From contig MFYJ01000014.1 in assembly GCA_001787755.1 (NCBI GenBank), forward strand, positions 1-64,000: 64,000 nucleotides of DNA, written 5' to 3'. This DNA comes from Candidatus Peribacteria bacterium RIFOXYB1_FULL_54_35. GTDB lineage: Bacteria > Patescibacteriota > Gracilibacteria > Peribacterales > Peribacteraceae. The notes beneath the pieces are model-generated. The model was given only the letters and a program-made list of their open reading frames with translations, was not told the DNA's origin and ran no database searches. Below, one piece after another: positions 10,643 to 20,131 of the stretch (the first letter of the stretch is position 1; every line of letters begins with the position of its first letter). The position numbers and the translations under genes are program-made.

Positions 10643-11614
10643 ATGCCGAAACTCCGCACCATTGTGGGACATCAGCGGCAAGTGGAACAGCTGCAGCAGG
10701 ATATGGAGACAGGGAATATTGCACATGCGTACCTCTTCTCCGGACCAGCGCACCTTGGGAAGATGTCCATAGCGTACTGGTTTGCGAGTGAAATCCTCAC
10801 TAGGGGATTTTCTGTGGAAGAAAAAGCCAACGCTTCGCGATCTATTGGAAAGCTCACACATCCCGATCTGCTCGTGCTTGACCAGTTGTGGATTGAGAAA
10901 CAGTGTGAAGACTGGGACGTCATTGCACGTAGTTCCAATGTGAACCAGCAGCATCGCAGCAGGAATGAACCTGCCAAGACGGATACGATCAGCATCGACG
11001 ATGTGCGAGCATTACAGGAACGGTTGCATGAAACAAGTTTGGGTTTTTACCGTTGCTGCATCATTCGCAGCGTGGAGAGAATGCAGGAAGCGGCAGCGAA
11101 TGCTCTTTTGAAGATTTTGGAGGAACCGCCGGAGCATCTCGTGTTCATTCTCACAACACAGGCGCAGTCTTCGTTGCTTCCTACCATTATTTCCAGGGCA
11201 CGTTCACTGCGCTTTCTGCGCCTTCCGCGTCGGGAATTGCAGCCGATACTTGAGGAGGTCAATGAAGATGATGCCCATTTCATTCTGCGGCTTGCACAAG
11301 GGGCTCCGGGTATCGTGTACCGTCTGCGGGATGACCCCGATTCCTTACGGCTTGAAAAACAGGTCTATGAGAAAGCTCTCTCATTCTGGGGAACGGCATC
11401 TCTTAAGAGCCGTCTCCAGATACTCACCTCCCTTCACACCCGTGGGGATGAAGCTGATAGGTTTCTGACGCATCTCGCACTCTCTCTTCGGCAGCAGCCG
11501 CCAAGGAGGCGTGAGTTGCTCATGCCCCCTTTCATGGAGTTGGCGCGTTCTCTCAGGACAAATGCTCACAGGCAGCTTGCCGCTCAGTACTTTGCGCTCG
11601 TAACAGCGCCATAA
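10643..11614 (+). CDS. holB: DNA polymerase III delta-prime subunit
   Basis: GNIAHAYLFSGPAHLGK, EAAANALLKILEEPPEHLVFILTT, LLPTIISRARSLRF. Confidence 0.9.
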   Translation: MPKLRTIVGHQRQVEQLQQDMETGNIAHAYLFSGPAHLGKMSIAYWFASEILTRGFSVEEKANASRSIGKLTHPDLLVLDQLWIEKQCEDWDVIARSSNVNQQHRSRNEPAKTDTISIDDVRALQERLHETSLGFYRCCIIRSVERMQEAAANALLKILEEPPEHLVFILTTQAQSSLLPTIISRARSLRFLRLPRRELQPILEEVNEDDAHFILRLAQGAPGIVYRLRDDPDSLRLEKQVYEKALSFWGTASLKSRLQILTSLHTRGDEADRFLTHLALSLRQQPPRRRELLMPPFMELARSLRTNAHRQLAAQYFALVTAP

Positions 11615-11651
11615 ATTTTGCATCCAGGATCCTTGCCTGTACTTCTGCCGG

Positions 11652-12434
11652 GTGCTAGCCTCGCTTGCCGTGGTTTACGTATTTGTCCTCGTCGGGTCTT
11701 CTGTCGGTATTTGCGTGCTTCTCGGAGTGCGCGTACTTCTTCGCAACAGATCTGTTCGCAAGTTTGTCCGAAGTGTGCGGCAGCGGGTCCATTCGGCGGA
11801 GGAGCGGGGGAACGTTTTTGTTCAGGAAACTAAAATTGAGCGTCCCAGGAAAAGTCCCCGTACCTCCGCAATTGAGTTGCAGGAAGCACGGTCTCTCCTT
11901 CGTATGGCAGACAAGTCTTTTGCCCAAGAGAAAATTGAAGAGGCGGAACGGCACTATATCCAGGCTCTTACCATTCTGCCCGATGATGTGGATACCCGGG
12001 CCCAGCTTGCAAAATTCTATTTGCAGACAGGCCGTGAACAGAAAGCGGAAGTGATGTATATAGAACTCATCACCAAGCACGATGATGTGTCGTACTTCGC
12101 GAATTTGGGGCTGGCCTACTACAAGCAAAAAAAATACATTGAATCCTGCTGGAGTTACCGGGAGGCTTTGAAACGCGATGCAAAGAATCCTGAACGCGGT
12201 GCCGCGCTCGGACGCGCATGTATCGCTGCACATCGCTTCAAAGAAGCAGTGCCCCTTCTTGAGAAATCCTGCATGAGGCTCTCACGCGATACCGAGCTTC
12301 TCCACCTTCTTGCCGAGAGCTACCTGCAACTTGGGCACAGGGAGAAGGCGGAGGAAGCATACAAACGCATTAATAAGCTTGAGCCGTACAACGAGGGGGT
12401 AAAGGAAGCGCTGAAGGCCCTTGCAAAGGTGTAG
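11652..12434 (+). CDS. Membrane-anchored tetratricopeptide-repeat protein
   Basis: N-terminal hydrophobic segment, then TPR-like helices (AERHYIQALTILPDDVDTRAQLAKFYLQTGREQKAEVMY...). Confidence 0.8.
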   Translation: MLASLAVVYVFVLVGSSVGICVLLGVRVLLRNRSVRKFVRSVRQRVHSAEERGNVFVQETKIERPRKSPRTSAIELQEARSLLRMADKSFAQEKIEEAERHYIQALTILPDDVDTRAQLAKFYLQTGREQKAEVMYIELITKHDDVSYFANLGLAYYKQKKYIESCWSYREALKRDAKNPERGAALGRACIAAHRFKEAVPLLEKSCMRLSRDTELLHLLAESYLQLGHREKAEEAYKRINKLEPYNEGVKEALKALAKV

Positions 12435-12436
12435 CG

Positions 12437-13600
12437 CTATCTTTGCATGACCGAAGGGAGCATTTCCGTAATGTAAGAGTGCAGCATGCTGGCGATGAGT
12501 CTATGGCCTTTTGGGGAGGGGTGATCGTAGTCAATGAAGAACTCGTCCCAGAATGCTCTGATCGTTTCGGGGTTGTCCCTGTTTGTTTCGGCGATAATTT
12601 CAGCGGTGCTCTTCGTGTCCTCTTCGTCCCCACGTACATGCGATGCAAGCATCTTCTGGAGAATCTCTAAGAGGTCAATGAAGTATATTCCCTGTTCTTC
12701 TGCAAAGGTTTGTATGGTGCGTTGTGGATGTGCGTGAGCCTCTTCCAGTCCCAGTTGGAAATCGAACGGAGTGGCAAGAATGACAAACGGGATGTTCTTT
12801 TCTTTTGCGATGGAGATCATTTGCAGTATCCACCAGAGGGCATCGTTCCATGCTTTCTGCACCTCAGGATCCTGAGGGTCCACAATGAGCTTCGCTATAT
12901 CCAGGATTTCTTTCTTCTGTGCTTTTTCAGCTATTTTTTCGCCGGTGAAATCCCGGAATCGAATTCTCCCATACATATCCTTCATGAAAAGGTAGAGAGC
13001 GCTTCTCTGCCCGAAGACATAATCCATATGCTTCTGTAAGTCGATGATATCGATGATTGGCATGTCATAGATGTCGTTCAGTGTGAATTGCAGGACGATG
13101 AGGTCAGGATGAAATTGCATCCCCCGCTTGAGATCGTAGTATTCCTGGTATGGGGAATTCATTGGGGCTGCAGTGTTTATAACCTCTACAGTGATGGGTT
13201 CCTCCTTCTCCGAAAGTTGCCTGTTCAGAGATTCTTCAAGCAGGAACGCGTATGTCTCCTTATCGTGGACGCCGTGACCAAAGGCGATGGAATCGCCAAG
13301 CAGAAGAATACGTTTTGTATTTTCCGGTTTCTGCAGGGAAAGCTCTGCGCTGCGGAAACCAAAGGAGTTTGTGGTGAATGGTACATCGTGGAACATGCTG
13401 AATTGGTTTTTCTTCAGCTGGAACAGTTTTTCTTTGTCGTACTCAAATATGCCGTATGGTTCGAATTTCTGCGGGGTGTATTGCAGGCGGGCCAGAGCTT
13501 CCGCTCCCCCGAAGAAGATACTGATGGAGGAGACGCAGAGGAGGAGGTTTATTCCAGTTCTGCGTAGACGGATTCTTTTCTCGGTTGGTCGGTTCTGCAT
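12437..13600 (-). CDS. SGNH/GDSL-hydrolase-like membrane-anchored protein, array member P1
   Basis: N-terminal TM; ILLLGDSIAFGHG, APMNSPYQEYYDLKRG, LQFTLNDI, FIDYDHPSPKGH (GDS / Asn / DxxH blocks). Confidence 0.85.
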   Translation of the reverse strand: MQNRPTEKRIRLRRTGINLLLCVSSISIFFGGAEALARLQYTPQKFEPYGIFEYDKEKLFQLKKNQFSMFHDVPFTTNSFGFRSAELSLQKPENTKRILLLGDSIAFGHGVHDKETYAFLLEESLNRQLSEKEEPITVEVINTAAPMNSPYQEYYDLKRGMQFHPDLIVLQFTLNDIYDMPIIDIIDLQKHMDYVFGQRSALYLFMKDMYGRIRFRDFTGEKIAEKAQKKEILDIAKLIVDPQDPEVQKAWNDALWWILQMISIAKEKNIPFVILATPFDFQLGLEEAHAHPQRTIQTFAEEQGIYFIDLLEILQKMLASHVRGDEEDTKSTAEIIAETNRDNPETIRAFWDEFFIDYDHPSPKGHRLIASMLHSYITEMLPSVMQR

Positions 13601-13654
13601 GGTACTGTGTGATACAGGGGGAGAAATCCTACCACAATTTTTTTATGTGTATCT

Positions 13655-14863
13655 TTATTCTGCACCAAGATGCAACGCATTGAGAATAACGGGCTGTAGG
13701 ACGCTCGCAACGAGCTCGTGGCCTGCGGCTGAGAGGTGATCGTAGTCCAGGAAGAACACTTCCCAGAAGTCCTGAAGTAATCTGGAGCCGTCTTGTCTCC
13801 ACTCTGCGATAATTTGGTTTGCAGTCTTTTCTTTATCTGTTTGCTCCACAAGAAGCAGCCAGAGAATATCCAGCAGATCCACGAAGTAACTATCTTCTTC
13901 TTCTGAGAACTCTCTGAGTTTCTGTTGTGGGTAGGCGAACTTCTTTTCAAGAGTGAGCTGGAAGTCGAAAGGGGTGGCAAGAATGACGAATGGAATGTCC
14001 TGTTCCCTCGCGAGAGCTGTCATATGTCGTATCCAGCTGAGCGCATTTTCCCATTCTTCTATAACTTCGGGATTCTCCGGTTCAAGCACAAGCAGCGCCG
14101 CGTTGAAGTTTTCCTTTTGCGCCGCTTTCTGCGCGATATTTGCTCCTGTGGGGTCTTTGAATCGTATGCGTGCCGCGATGTCTTTCAGGAAGAGATAGAG
14201 TGCGCTTCTCTGCCTGAGGATATGGTCGAGATTCGATATATTATGTATGCCGAGTACATAATCGTGGCTGATGATTTCCAAGTCGCCTTCTTCCATTCCC
14301 ATGTCCCTGAAAATCCACCTTGCGAACGGTTCGATAATGTCATTCAGCGTGATCTGGAGGACGATGATATCGGGGCTGAACGCAAGGCCCCGCTTCATGT
14401 CGTGATATTCCTGGAACGGGGAGTTGCCCGGAACAGATGTGTTTATTACTTCGGCAGCAATCGCACTCTCCTGTTCTACAAGATACTCGTTGAGCGATTG
14501 CTCCAGGATATAGGAGAATATCTGGTCATCATTCACACCGTGTCCAAAAGAAACAGAGTCGCCTACCACGAGAACGCGCACGGTGTTCGCTGGTTTCTCG
14601 AGGGGAATTTCCTTCCCCCGAAAACCGTAGGAATTTGTGGTGTAGGCGCCTCCCCAGTACAGCCCGGTTGCATTTTTTTTGAGGCCAAATACCTTCTCTC
14701 TGTCATATTCGAACATGCCCGTGTACTCGTACTTCTGCGGCGTGTACCAGATACGCGCAATAAGTTCCGCACCCCCGAAGAAAAAAATAATTGATCCTGC
14801 ACACAGCAGGAGATTGAGAGCCATCCCTCGGGAGCGATTTTCTTTCTTCCCTCTGCGAAACAT
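13655..14863 (-). CDS. SGNH/GDSL-hydrolase-like membrane-anchored protein, array member P2
   Basis: LVVGDSVSFGHGVNDD, VPGNSPFQEYHDMKRG, LQITLNDI, FLDYDHLSAAGH. Confidence 0.87.
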   Translation of the reverse strand: MFRRGKKENRSRGMALNLLLCAGSIIFFFGGAELIARIWYTPQKYEYTGMFEYDREKVFGLKKNATGLYWGGAYTTNSYGFRGKEIPLEKPANTVRVLVVGDSVSFGHGVNDDQIFSYILEQSLNEYLVEQESAIAAEVINTSVPGNSPFQEYHDMKRGLAFSPDIIVLQITLNDIIEPFARWIFRDMGMEEGDLEIISHDYVLGIHNISNLDHILRQRSALYLFLKDIAARIRFKDPTGANIAQKAAQKENFNAALLVLEPENPEVIEEWENALSWIRHMTALAREQDIPFVILATPFDFQLTLEKKFAYPQQKLREFSEEEDSYFVDLLDILWLLLVEQTDKEKTANQIIAEWRQDGSRLLQDFWEVFFLDYDHLSAAGHELVASVLQPVILNALHLGAE

Positions 14864-14930
14864 GGGCCCCTTTTTACCTTAAGGCAATGCCGATGGCAAT
14901 TACTGGCTCCACTTTCCTTGTATGCAATCT

Positions 14931-16139
14931 TTATTCCGCAGCGAGATGCAATGTATTGAGGATGGCAGGCTGCAGGATGTTTGCCATGAGTTCGTGTCCT
15001 GTGGGCGAAGGGTGATCGTAGTCCAGGAAGAACATTTCCCAGAAGTCCTGGAGCAGAGGAGAGTCATTCTGCCTGCATTCTGCGATGATCTGATTTGCAG
15101 TTTTTTCTTTGTCTGTTTTCTCCACAAGGAGTTGCCAGAGGATGCCCAGCATGTCTATATAGTGGATATTTTCCTCTGTGGCGAATTCCTGCAGTTTTCG
15201 TTGCGGGTGGGCCAACTCTGTCTCACGGGAAAATTGAAAGTTGAATGGCGTAACAATAAGTATGAGGGGAATGTTCTGCTCTTGAGCGATGGCTATCATG
15301 CGATGCAGCCAGCTCAATGCATTTTTCCATGCGTCCTCTACTTCAGGATTCTCCGGTTCATCCACCAGCAGCCCTGCTGTGAATTTTTCCCTTCGCTTTG
15401 CTTTCTCGGCGGTATTTTTTCCTGTGGGATCCTGGAATTGTATGCGTGTTTGCATGTCCTTCAGAAAGAGGTAGAAGGCACTGTGCTGTCTGAGTGCGTT
15501 GTCCAGGGATGTCATGTTCTGTTTGCCAAACACGAAATCACGGCTGACATTTTCCAGGTTGCCTTCTTCCATGCCCATTTCCTCGAGAATCCATCCCGCG
15601 TTTTCCTCAATGATGTCATTCAGCGTGATCTGCAGGACGATGATATCGGGGTCATACGCAAGACCACGTTTCATGTCGTGATATTCCTGGAATGGGGAAT
15701 TGCCTGGGACGGAGGTATTGATGACTTCAAATGCGGGAGCCCCCTCCCGTTCTGTGAAGTACCTGTTGAGCGATTGTTCCAAGAAGTAGGAGTATGTCTC
15801 ATTGTCATTGACGCCATGTCCAAAGGAAATAGAATCACCCACAACGAGGACACGTACGGTGTTTTCTGGTTTCTCAAGAGAGATCTCCTTCCCACGGAGA
15901 CCACGGGAATTGGTTGTGAAGTGCCCGCCGTGATAGTAACTGTCATTATTGCTCCTCAGATCAAATACCTTCTCACTGTCATATTCAAACATGCCGCTGT
16001 ACTCGAGTTTCTGCGGTGTGTATTTGAGCTGGGCCAAGAGTTCGGATCCCCCAAGAAAGATACTGACTGAGCTCGCGCACAGCAGGAGATTAAGGGCCAA
16101 TCCGCGGGTATGGTTTTCCTGTTTGTGTATGTGGAACAT
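14931..16139 (-). CDS. SGNH/GDSL-hydrolase-like membrane-anchored protein, array member P3
   Basis: LVVGDSISFGHGVNDN, VPGNSPFQEYHDMKRG, LQITLNDI, FLDYDHPSPTGH. Confidence 0.87.
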   Translation of the reverse strand: MFHIHKQENHTRGLALNLLLCASSVSIFLGGSELLAQLKYTPQKLEYSGMFEYDSEKVFDLRSNNDSYYHGGHFTTNSRGLRGKEISLEKPENTVRVLVVGDSISFGHGVNDNETYSYFLEQSLNRYFTEREGAPAFEVINTSVPGNSPFQEYHDMKRGLAYDPDIIVLQITLNDIIEENAGWILEEMGMEEGNLENVSRDFVFGKQNMTSLDNALRQHSAFYLFLKDMQTRIQFQDPTGKNTAEKAKRREKFTAGLLVDEPENPEVEDAWKNALSWLHRMIAIAQEQNIPLILIVTPFNFQFSRETELAHPQRKLQEFATEENIHYIDMLGILWQLLVEKTDKEKTANQIIAECRQNDSPLLQDFWEMFFLDYDHPSPTGHELMANILQPAILNTLHLAAE

Positions 16140-16147
16140 TTCATAAC

Positions 16148-16176
16148 ATTATACTAAAAATGAGTATTGCTGGCAA
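16148..16176 (-). promoter_or_regulatory. Sigma70-type promoter for array member P3, predicted leaderless
   Basis: Minus strand reads TTGCCA-17 nt-TATAAT-8 nt-ATG (-35 at 16171-16176, -10 at 16148-16153, ATG at 16137-16139). Confidence 0.75.
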
Positions 16177-16283
16177 TTCTGTCCTTCCCCCTATTGAGTG
16201 TATTTCTGTGCCTTTGGCAGCTCAGTTTGACGGTTGGCATGTATTTTTTATGCCCCTGGAGGTTTGGATCTTTTTATCACGAA

Positions 16284-17519
16284 TCATTCATTATTCTCTT
16301 TCGCTTGCGATGCTGTCAGTGCTTCCAGTACGAGAGGATAGAGTTCCTCTGCGATGAGTATGTGGCCTGTTGCAGTGGGGTGGCAGTAGTCGCTGAAGTA
16401 CTCTGTCCAGAAGTCTGAGAGCATCGTAGATTTAGCTCCTTTCGCCTGCTCTTCGAGAATGATCTGATCCGCGGTTTTTTCTTTGCCGGCATGCTCAGCC
16501 AGGAGTTCCCAGAGCTTTTGCAGTATGTCTGCGAAGTAGAGCTTTTCTTCGGTTGCGAACCCCCTAAGTTTCTGTTGCGGGTATGCAAAACTCTCTTCCA
16601 CACTGAACTGGAAATCGTAGGGGGTCACAAGAAGCACGATGGGGATGTTTCTTTCTTGGGCGGTGCTTGTCATGCCGCGTATCCAGCCCAGAGCATTCTC
16701 CCATGCTTTTACTGCTGTGGGGTTTTCCGGTTCGGTCACCAGCAGTGCTGAAGTGTAGTTTTCCTTGCGGTATGCTTTTTCCCTCACGTGTTTACCGGTG
16801 GGGTCGCGGAAACGAATACGTGTTTGCATGTCTTTCAGGAAGAGGTAGAACGCACTGTACTGCTTGAGCACATGGTCGATCTGCGATATGTTTGCGATGC
16901 CGAGGACGTAGTCATGACTTATGATTTCCAGATTGCCTTCATATATTCCCATATCCTCGAGTATCCATTTTGCGTGTGGTTCAATAATATCATTGAGGGT
17001 CACTTGGAGGACTATGGCATCCGGGTTGAACTGCAACCCCCGCTTGAGATCGTGGTATTCCTGGAACGGAGCATTCCCGGGGACTGCGGTATTGACTACT
17101 TCGACGGTACTATCCCCCTTTCCTTCATCGGAAAAATGTTTGTTGAGTGCTGCCTCGAGCAGAGAGGAAAACGTCTGTTCATTATCCATGCCGTGGCCGA
17201 AGGTAACGGAGTCTCCGACCATGAGGACACGCAAGGTCTTTGGGGGTTTTTCTACAGAGGTCTCTCTTCCGCGAAAACCGAAGGAGTTTGTCGTAAAGTG
17301 CCCACCGCGGTAGATGTCATCGATATTTTTTCTTAAGCCAAATACCTTCTCTTTGTCGTATTCGAACATGCCCGTGTACTCGTACTTCTGCGGTGTGTAC
17401 CAGATACGAGCGACAAGTTCTGTTCCTCCAAGGAAAATACTCACAGAACCTATGCAAACCAGGAGGTTGATCCCCAGTCCGCGCAGCAAGTGTTTCCATG
17501 GCTTCTCTTGGTCAGACAT
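16284..17519 (-). CDS. SGNH/GDSL-hydrolase-like membrane-anchored protein, array member P4
   Basis: LMVGDSVTFGHGMDN, VPGNAPFQEYHDLKRG, LQVTLNDI, FSDYCHPTATGH; start chosen at MSDQEKPWKHL (ORF track begins at 17561). Confidence 0.87.
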   Translation of the reverse strand: MSDQEKPWKHLLRGLGINLLVCIGSVSIFLGGTELVARIWYTPQKYEYTGMFEYDKEKVFGLRKNIDDIYRGGHFTTNSFGFRGRETSVEKPPKTLRVLMVGDSVTFGHGMDNEQTFSSLLEAALNKHFSDEGKGDSTVEVVNTAVPGNAPFQEYHDLKRGLQFNPDAIVLQVTLNDIIEPHAKWILEDMGIYEGNLEIISHDYVLGIANISQIDHVLKQYSAFYLFLKDMQTRIRFRDPTGKHVREKAYRKENYTSALLVTEPENPTAVKAWENALGWIRGMTSTAQERNIPIVLLVTPYDFQFSVEESFAYPQQKLRGFATEEKLYFADILQKLWELLAEHAGKEKTADQIILEEQAKGAKSTMLSDFWTEYFSDYCHPTATGHILIAEELYPLVLEALTASQAKENNE

Positions 17520-17582
17520 GGGACTCTTTTTACAGGAAGAAGGGAGGTGGATCAATCCCATACTCTGTGGTCTTTGCAGGCC

Positions 17583-18818
17583 TTATTCCAGAGTATGAGC
17601 AACAATGGGGAGCAGAATATCCGCAATGAATCTATTTCCAGCAGGTGAGGGGTGATCATAATCTAGGAAAAATGTGTTCCAGAAGTCTCTCCAGCGCTCC
17701 GGTTGTTTCCCAATGCTCTCGGCGATGATTTCATCCGTATTTCTCCCATCGGGATTTTCACCTATCAAGTTAGATGCAAATTGCTCCTGGAGAATGGCGA
17801 GGAGATCCACGAAGGGTATTTCCCGATTCTGCGCGAAAACACTAAGAGTTTGTTGTGGGACGGCAGTTTCTTTACTGAGCGGGAACTGAAAATTATAGGG
17901 AGTGAGGAGGATGATCAGAGGTACATTCTCTCTTTCCGCAGTCTCTGTAATTTTCTGGATCCACCCCAATGCTCTTTGCCATGAAGCAAGAACTGTAGGG
18001 TGGTTGGGGGTATAGACGAGTGATAACACGGAAAATATTTCTTCATTCTGAGCTTTCTCAGCAATCCGCTCTCCACCGGGGTCTCGGAAACGGATGCGAC
18101 TTCCCCAGTCCTTCAGCATGCAGTAGAGAGCGCTTCTCTGCCTGAGGACGGTATCAATATGCGGGAAATTTGCAGTACCGAAAATGTAGTCGGCATTCTC
18201 CATTGCACTGTTGCTGCCCTGTTTTCCAGCTATGCCCATTTCCTCGAATATCCAGAAGCCTCTTTCTTCAATAATGTCGTTGAGCGTGAGTTGCAGTAGT
18301 ACGACATCCGGCTCAAATGCCAGCCCCCTTTTAAGATCATGGTATTCCTGGAACGGCGAGTTCCCTGGGGCAGCTGTGTTGATGACTTCCACAGTGGTGT
18401 TCTCTCCTCGTTCGTCGAAGAGATTGTTGAGCGATTGCTCGAGGTATGTGTCGAAAGTTTCACTATCGAGTACACGGAATCCGAACGCGATAGAATCTCC
18501 TACAAGGAGTACCCGTTTGGCGTCTTTTGGTTTTGCCATAGGCACCGCATTGTCGCGGTAGCCAAAAGCGTTGGTTGTGAAGGGGACTTCTTTGAAGGTT
18601 GTGGTTAGGTTACTTTTCAAGCGGAACAGTTTTTCACTGTCGTATTCAAAAATACTTGCGTCTGAAAGTTTCTGTGGCGAATACCAAATACGTGCGACCA
18701 GTTCCATTCCGGCAAGGAAGAGGCAAATAGAAAGAATACTGAGGAGCAAATTTTTTCCAAGTCTTGTACACCAGTGTGTGTGGGGCGAGGTTTGAATGGT
18801 GGTGCGAGTTTTCTTCAT
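17583..18818 (-). CDS. SGNH/GDSL-hydrolase-like membrane-anchored protein, array member P5
   Basis: LLVGDSIAFGFRVLD, APGNSPFQEYHDLKRG, LQLTLNDI, FLDYDHPSPAGN; ATGA overlap with P6. Confidence 0.87.
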   Translation of the reverse strand: MKKTRTTIQTSPHTHWCTRLGKNLLLSILSICLFLAGMELVARIWYSPQKLSDASIFEYDSEKLFRLKSNLTTTFKEVPFTTNAFGYRDNAVPMAKPKDAKRVLLVGDSIAFGFRVLDSETFDTYLEQSLNNLFDERGENTTVEVINTAAPGNSPFQEYHDLKRGLAFEPDVVLLQLTLNDIIEERGFWIFEEMGIAGKQGSNSAMENADYIFGTANFPHIDTVLRQRSALYCMLKDWGSRIRFRDPGGERIAEKAQNEEIFSVLSLVYTPNHPTVLASWQRALGWIQKITETAERENVPLIILLTPYNFQFPLSKETAVPQQTLSVFAQNREIPFVDLLAILQEQFASNLIGENPDGRNTDEIIAESIGKQPERWRDFWNTFFLDYDHPSPAGNRFIADILLPIVAHTLE

Positions 18819-20077
18819 CGGTAAGAGGATTCCTGAGTAAGGGGCAGCTCTGCTATGTCTGTCCTATGCAGAGCTTTGAGGACTTCGGGCTGCAGGATGC
18901 GTGCAATAAGCTTGTGTCCCGACGGTAGTGCATGGCATATATCGTAGAAGAGGCTGGACCAAAAATCCTGGAGCTTCTCTGGGTTCTGCTGGATGGTTTG
19001 GGCAATGATTTCAGACGTGTTCCCCCCTTCTCCCGTGAAGGCAGCGTATTCTTCGAAGAGTGCATGCAACAAATCGACATATGTGATGTTCTGTTCCTCC
19101 GCGAGCTCCCGCATGATGCGCTGTGGGTGCGCTGTTTCCTCTGGGCGGCTGATTTGGAAAGCAAAGGGTGTCACAAGTAGGAGAAGGGGGATATTGTTCT
19201 CCTTGGCTATCTGTATTGTCTTGCGAGTCCAGCTGAGCGCGTATTCCCACTCCTGCAGTATCTGAGGATTCTGCGGGTCATCTACCAATACCTCTGCGAA
19301 TCCTGCTTCCATCTGCTGTGCAATATCTGCGATATGTTCACCGCTTGCATCGCGGAACCGAATGCGATTTCCCAGATCTTTTAGGAACAGATAGAACGCG
19401 CTTTTCTGCCTGAGCAGATAGTCGGCGCGGAAAGCCAATGGGAGTGTCTTCTTCCCAAAGAGATAATCAAAAAACTGTGCCTGCGAGGTATATGCCTCAT
19501 TAAAGCCCATGTTTTGCAATTGCCATGTCCCATAGTTTTCCCTCACATCGTTGAGTGTGAATTGGAGAATGACAAGGTCGGGATTGAAGAGGAGAGATCG
19601 TTGAAGGTCGTGGTATTCCTGAAAGGGAGTATTGCCAGGGACTGCAGCGTTGATCACTTCGGCAGAAATTGCTGTGTGCTGGTCGGTGAAATACTGGCTG
19701 AGTTTTTCTTCCAGAAGTACAGGAAATGCCTCGCTATCTAGCACTTTTGTTCCAAAGGCGACTGAGTCCCCTAAGACAAGTATCCGGATGGTGTTCTTGG
19801 GTTTCTCCACGGAATAATCCCTGCTCCCGCGATGTCCATAGGAATTCGTAGTGTATGGGACACCGAAATATGTACCTGCGTGATTCTTCTTCTGCCTGAA
19901 AATGGTCTCTACATCGAATTCAAAATGCCCTTCGGATCGGATTTCCTCGGGTGTGTACCATATTCGTGCAAGTAGTTCTGCAACTCCAAAGAAGATTGCG
20001 ATTGAGAGAGTGCAAAGGAGGAGGTTTACCGTAAACTCCTTCGCACGGGCATTCCATGCGGAAGTCGGATTTCGCAT
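18815..20077 (-). CDS. SGNH/GDSL-hydrolase-like membrane-anchored protein, array member P6
   Basis: LVLGDSVAFGTKVLD, VPGNTPFQEYHDLQRS, LQFTLNDV, FYDICHALPSGH; start chosen at MRNPTSAW (ORF track begins at 20119). Confidence 0.86.
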   Translation of the reverse strand: MRNPTSAWNARAKEFTVNLLLCTLSIAIFFGVAELLARIWYTPEEIRSEGHFEFDVETIFRQKKNHAGTYFGVPYTTNSYGHRGSRDYSVEKPKNTIRILVLGDSVAFGTKVLDSEAFPVLLEEKLSQYFTDQHTAISAEVINAAVPGNTPFQEYHDLQRSLLFNPDLVILQFTLNDVRENYGTWQLQNMGFNEAYTSQAQFFDYLFGKKTLPLAFRADYLLRQKSAFYLFLKDLGNRIRFRDASGEHIADIAQQMEAGFAEVLVDDPQNPQILQEWEYALSWTRKTIQIAKENNIPLLLLVTPFAFQISRPEETAHPQRIMRELAEEQNITYVDLLHALFEEYAAFTGEGGNTSEIIAQTIQQNPEKLQDFWSSLFYDICHALPSGHKLIARILQPEVLKALHRTDIAELPLTQESSYR

Positions 20078-20131
20078 GCCATTGTTGTACAGGAAGCAAG
20101 GTTCCTTCTCAATTCGCAATGCTTGTCATTT

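Noticed and set aside
14922-16070. 382-aa plus-strand ORF spanning array member P3 (and similar ones at 13925-14794, 16788-17336)
   Set aside because: Tempting as conserved antisense genes because they recur along the array, but recurrence follows from paralogy; Cys/Phe/Val-rich shadow composition
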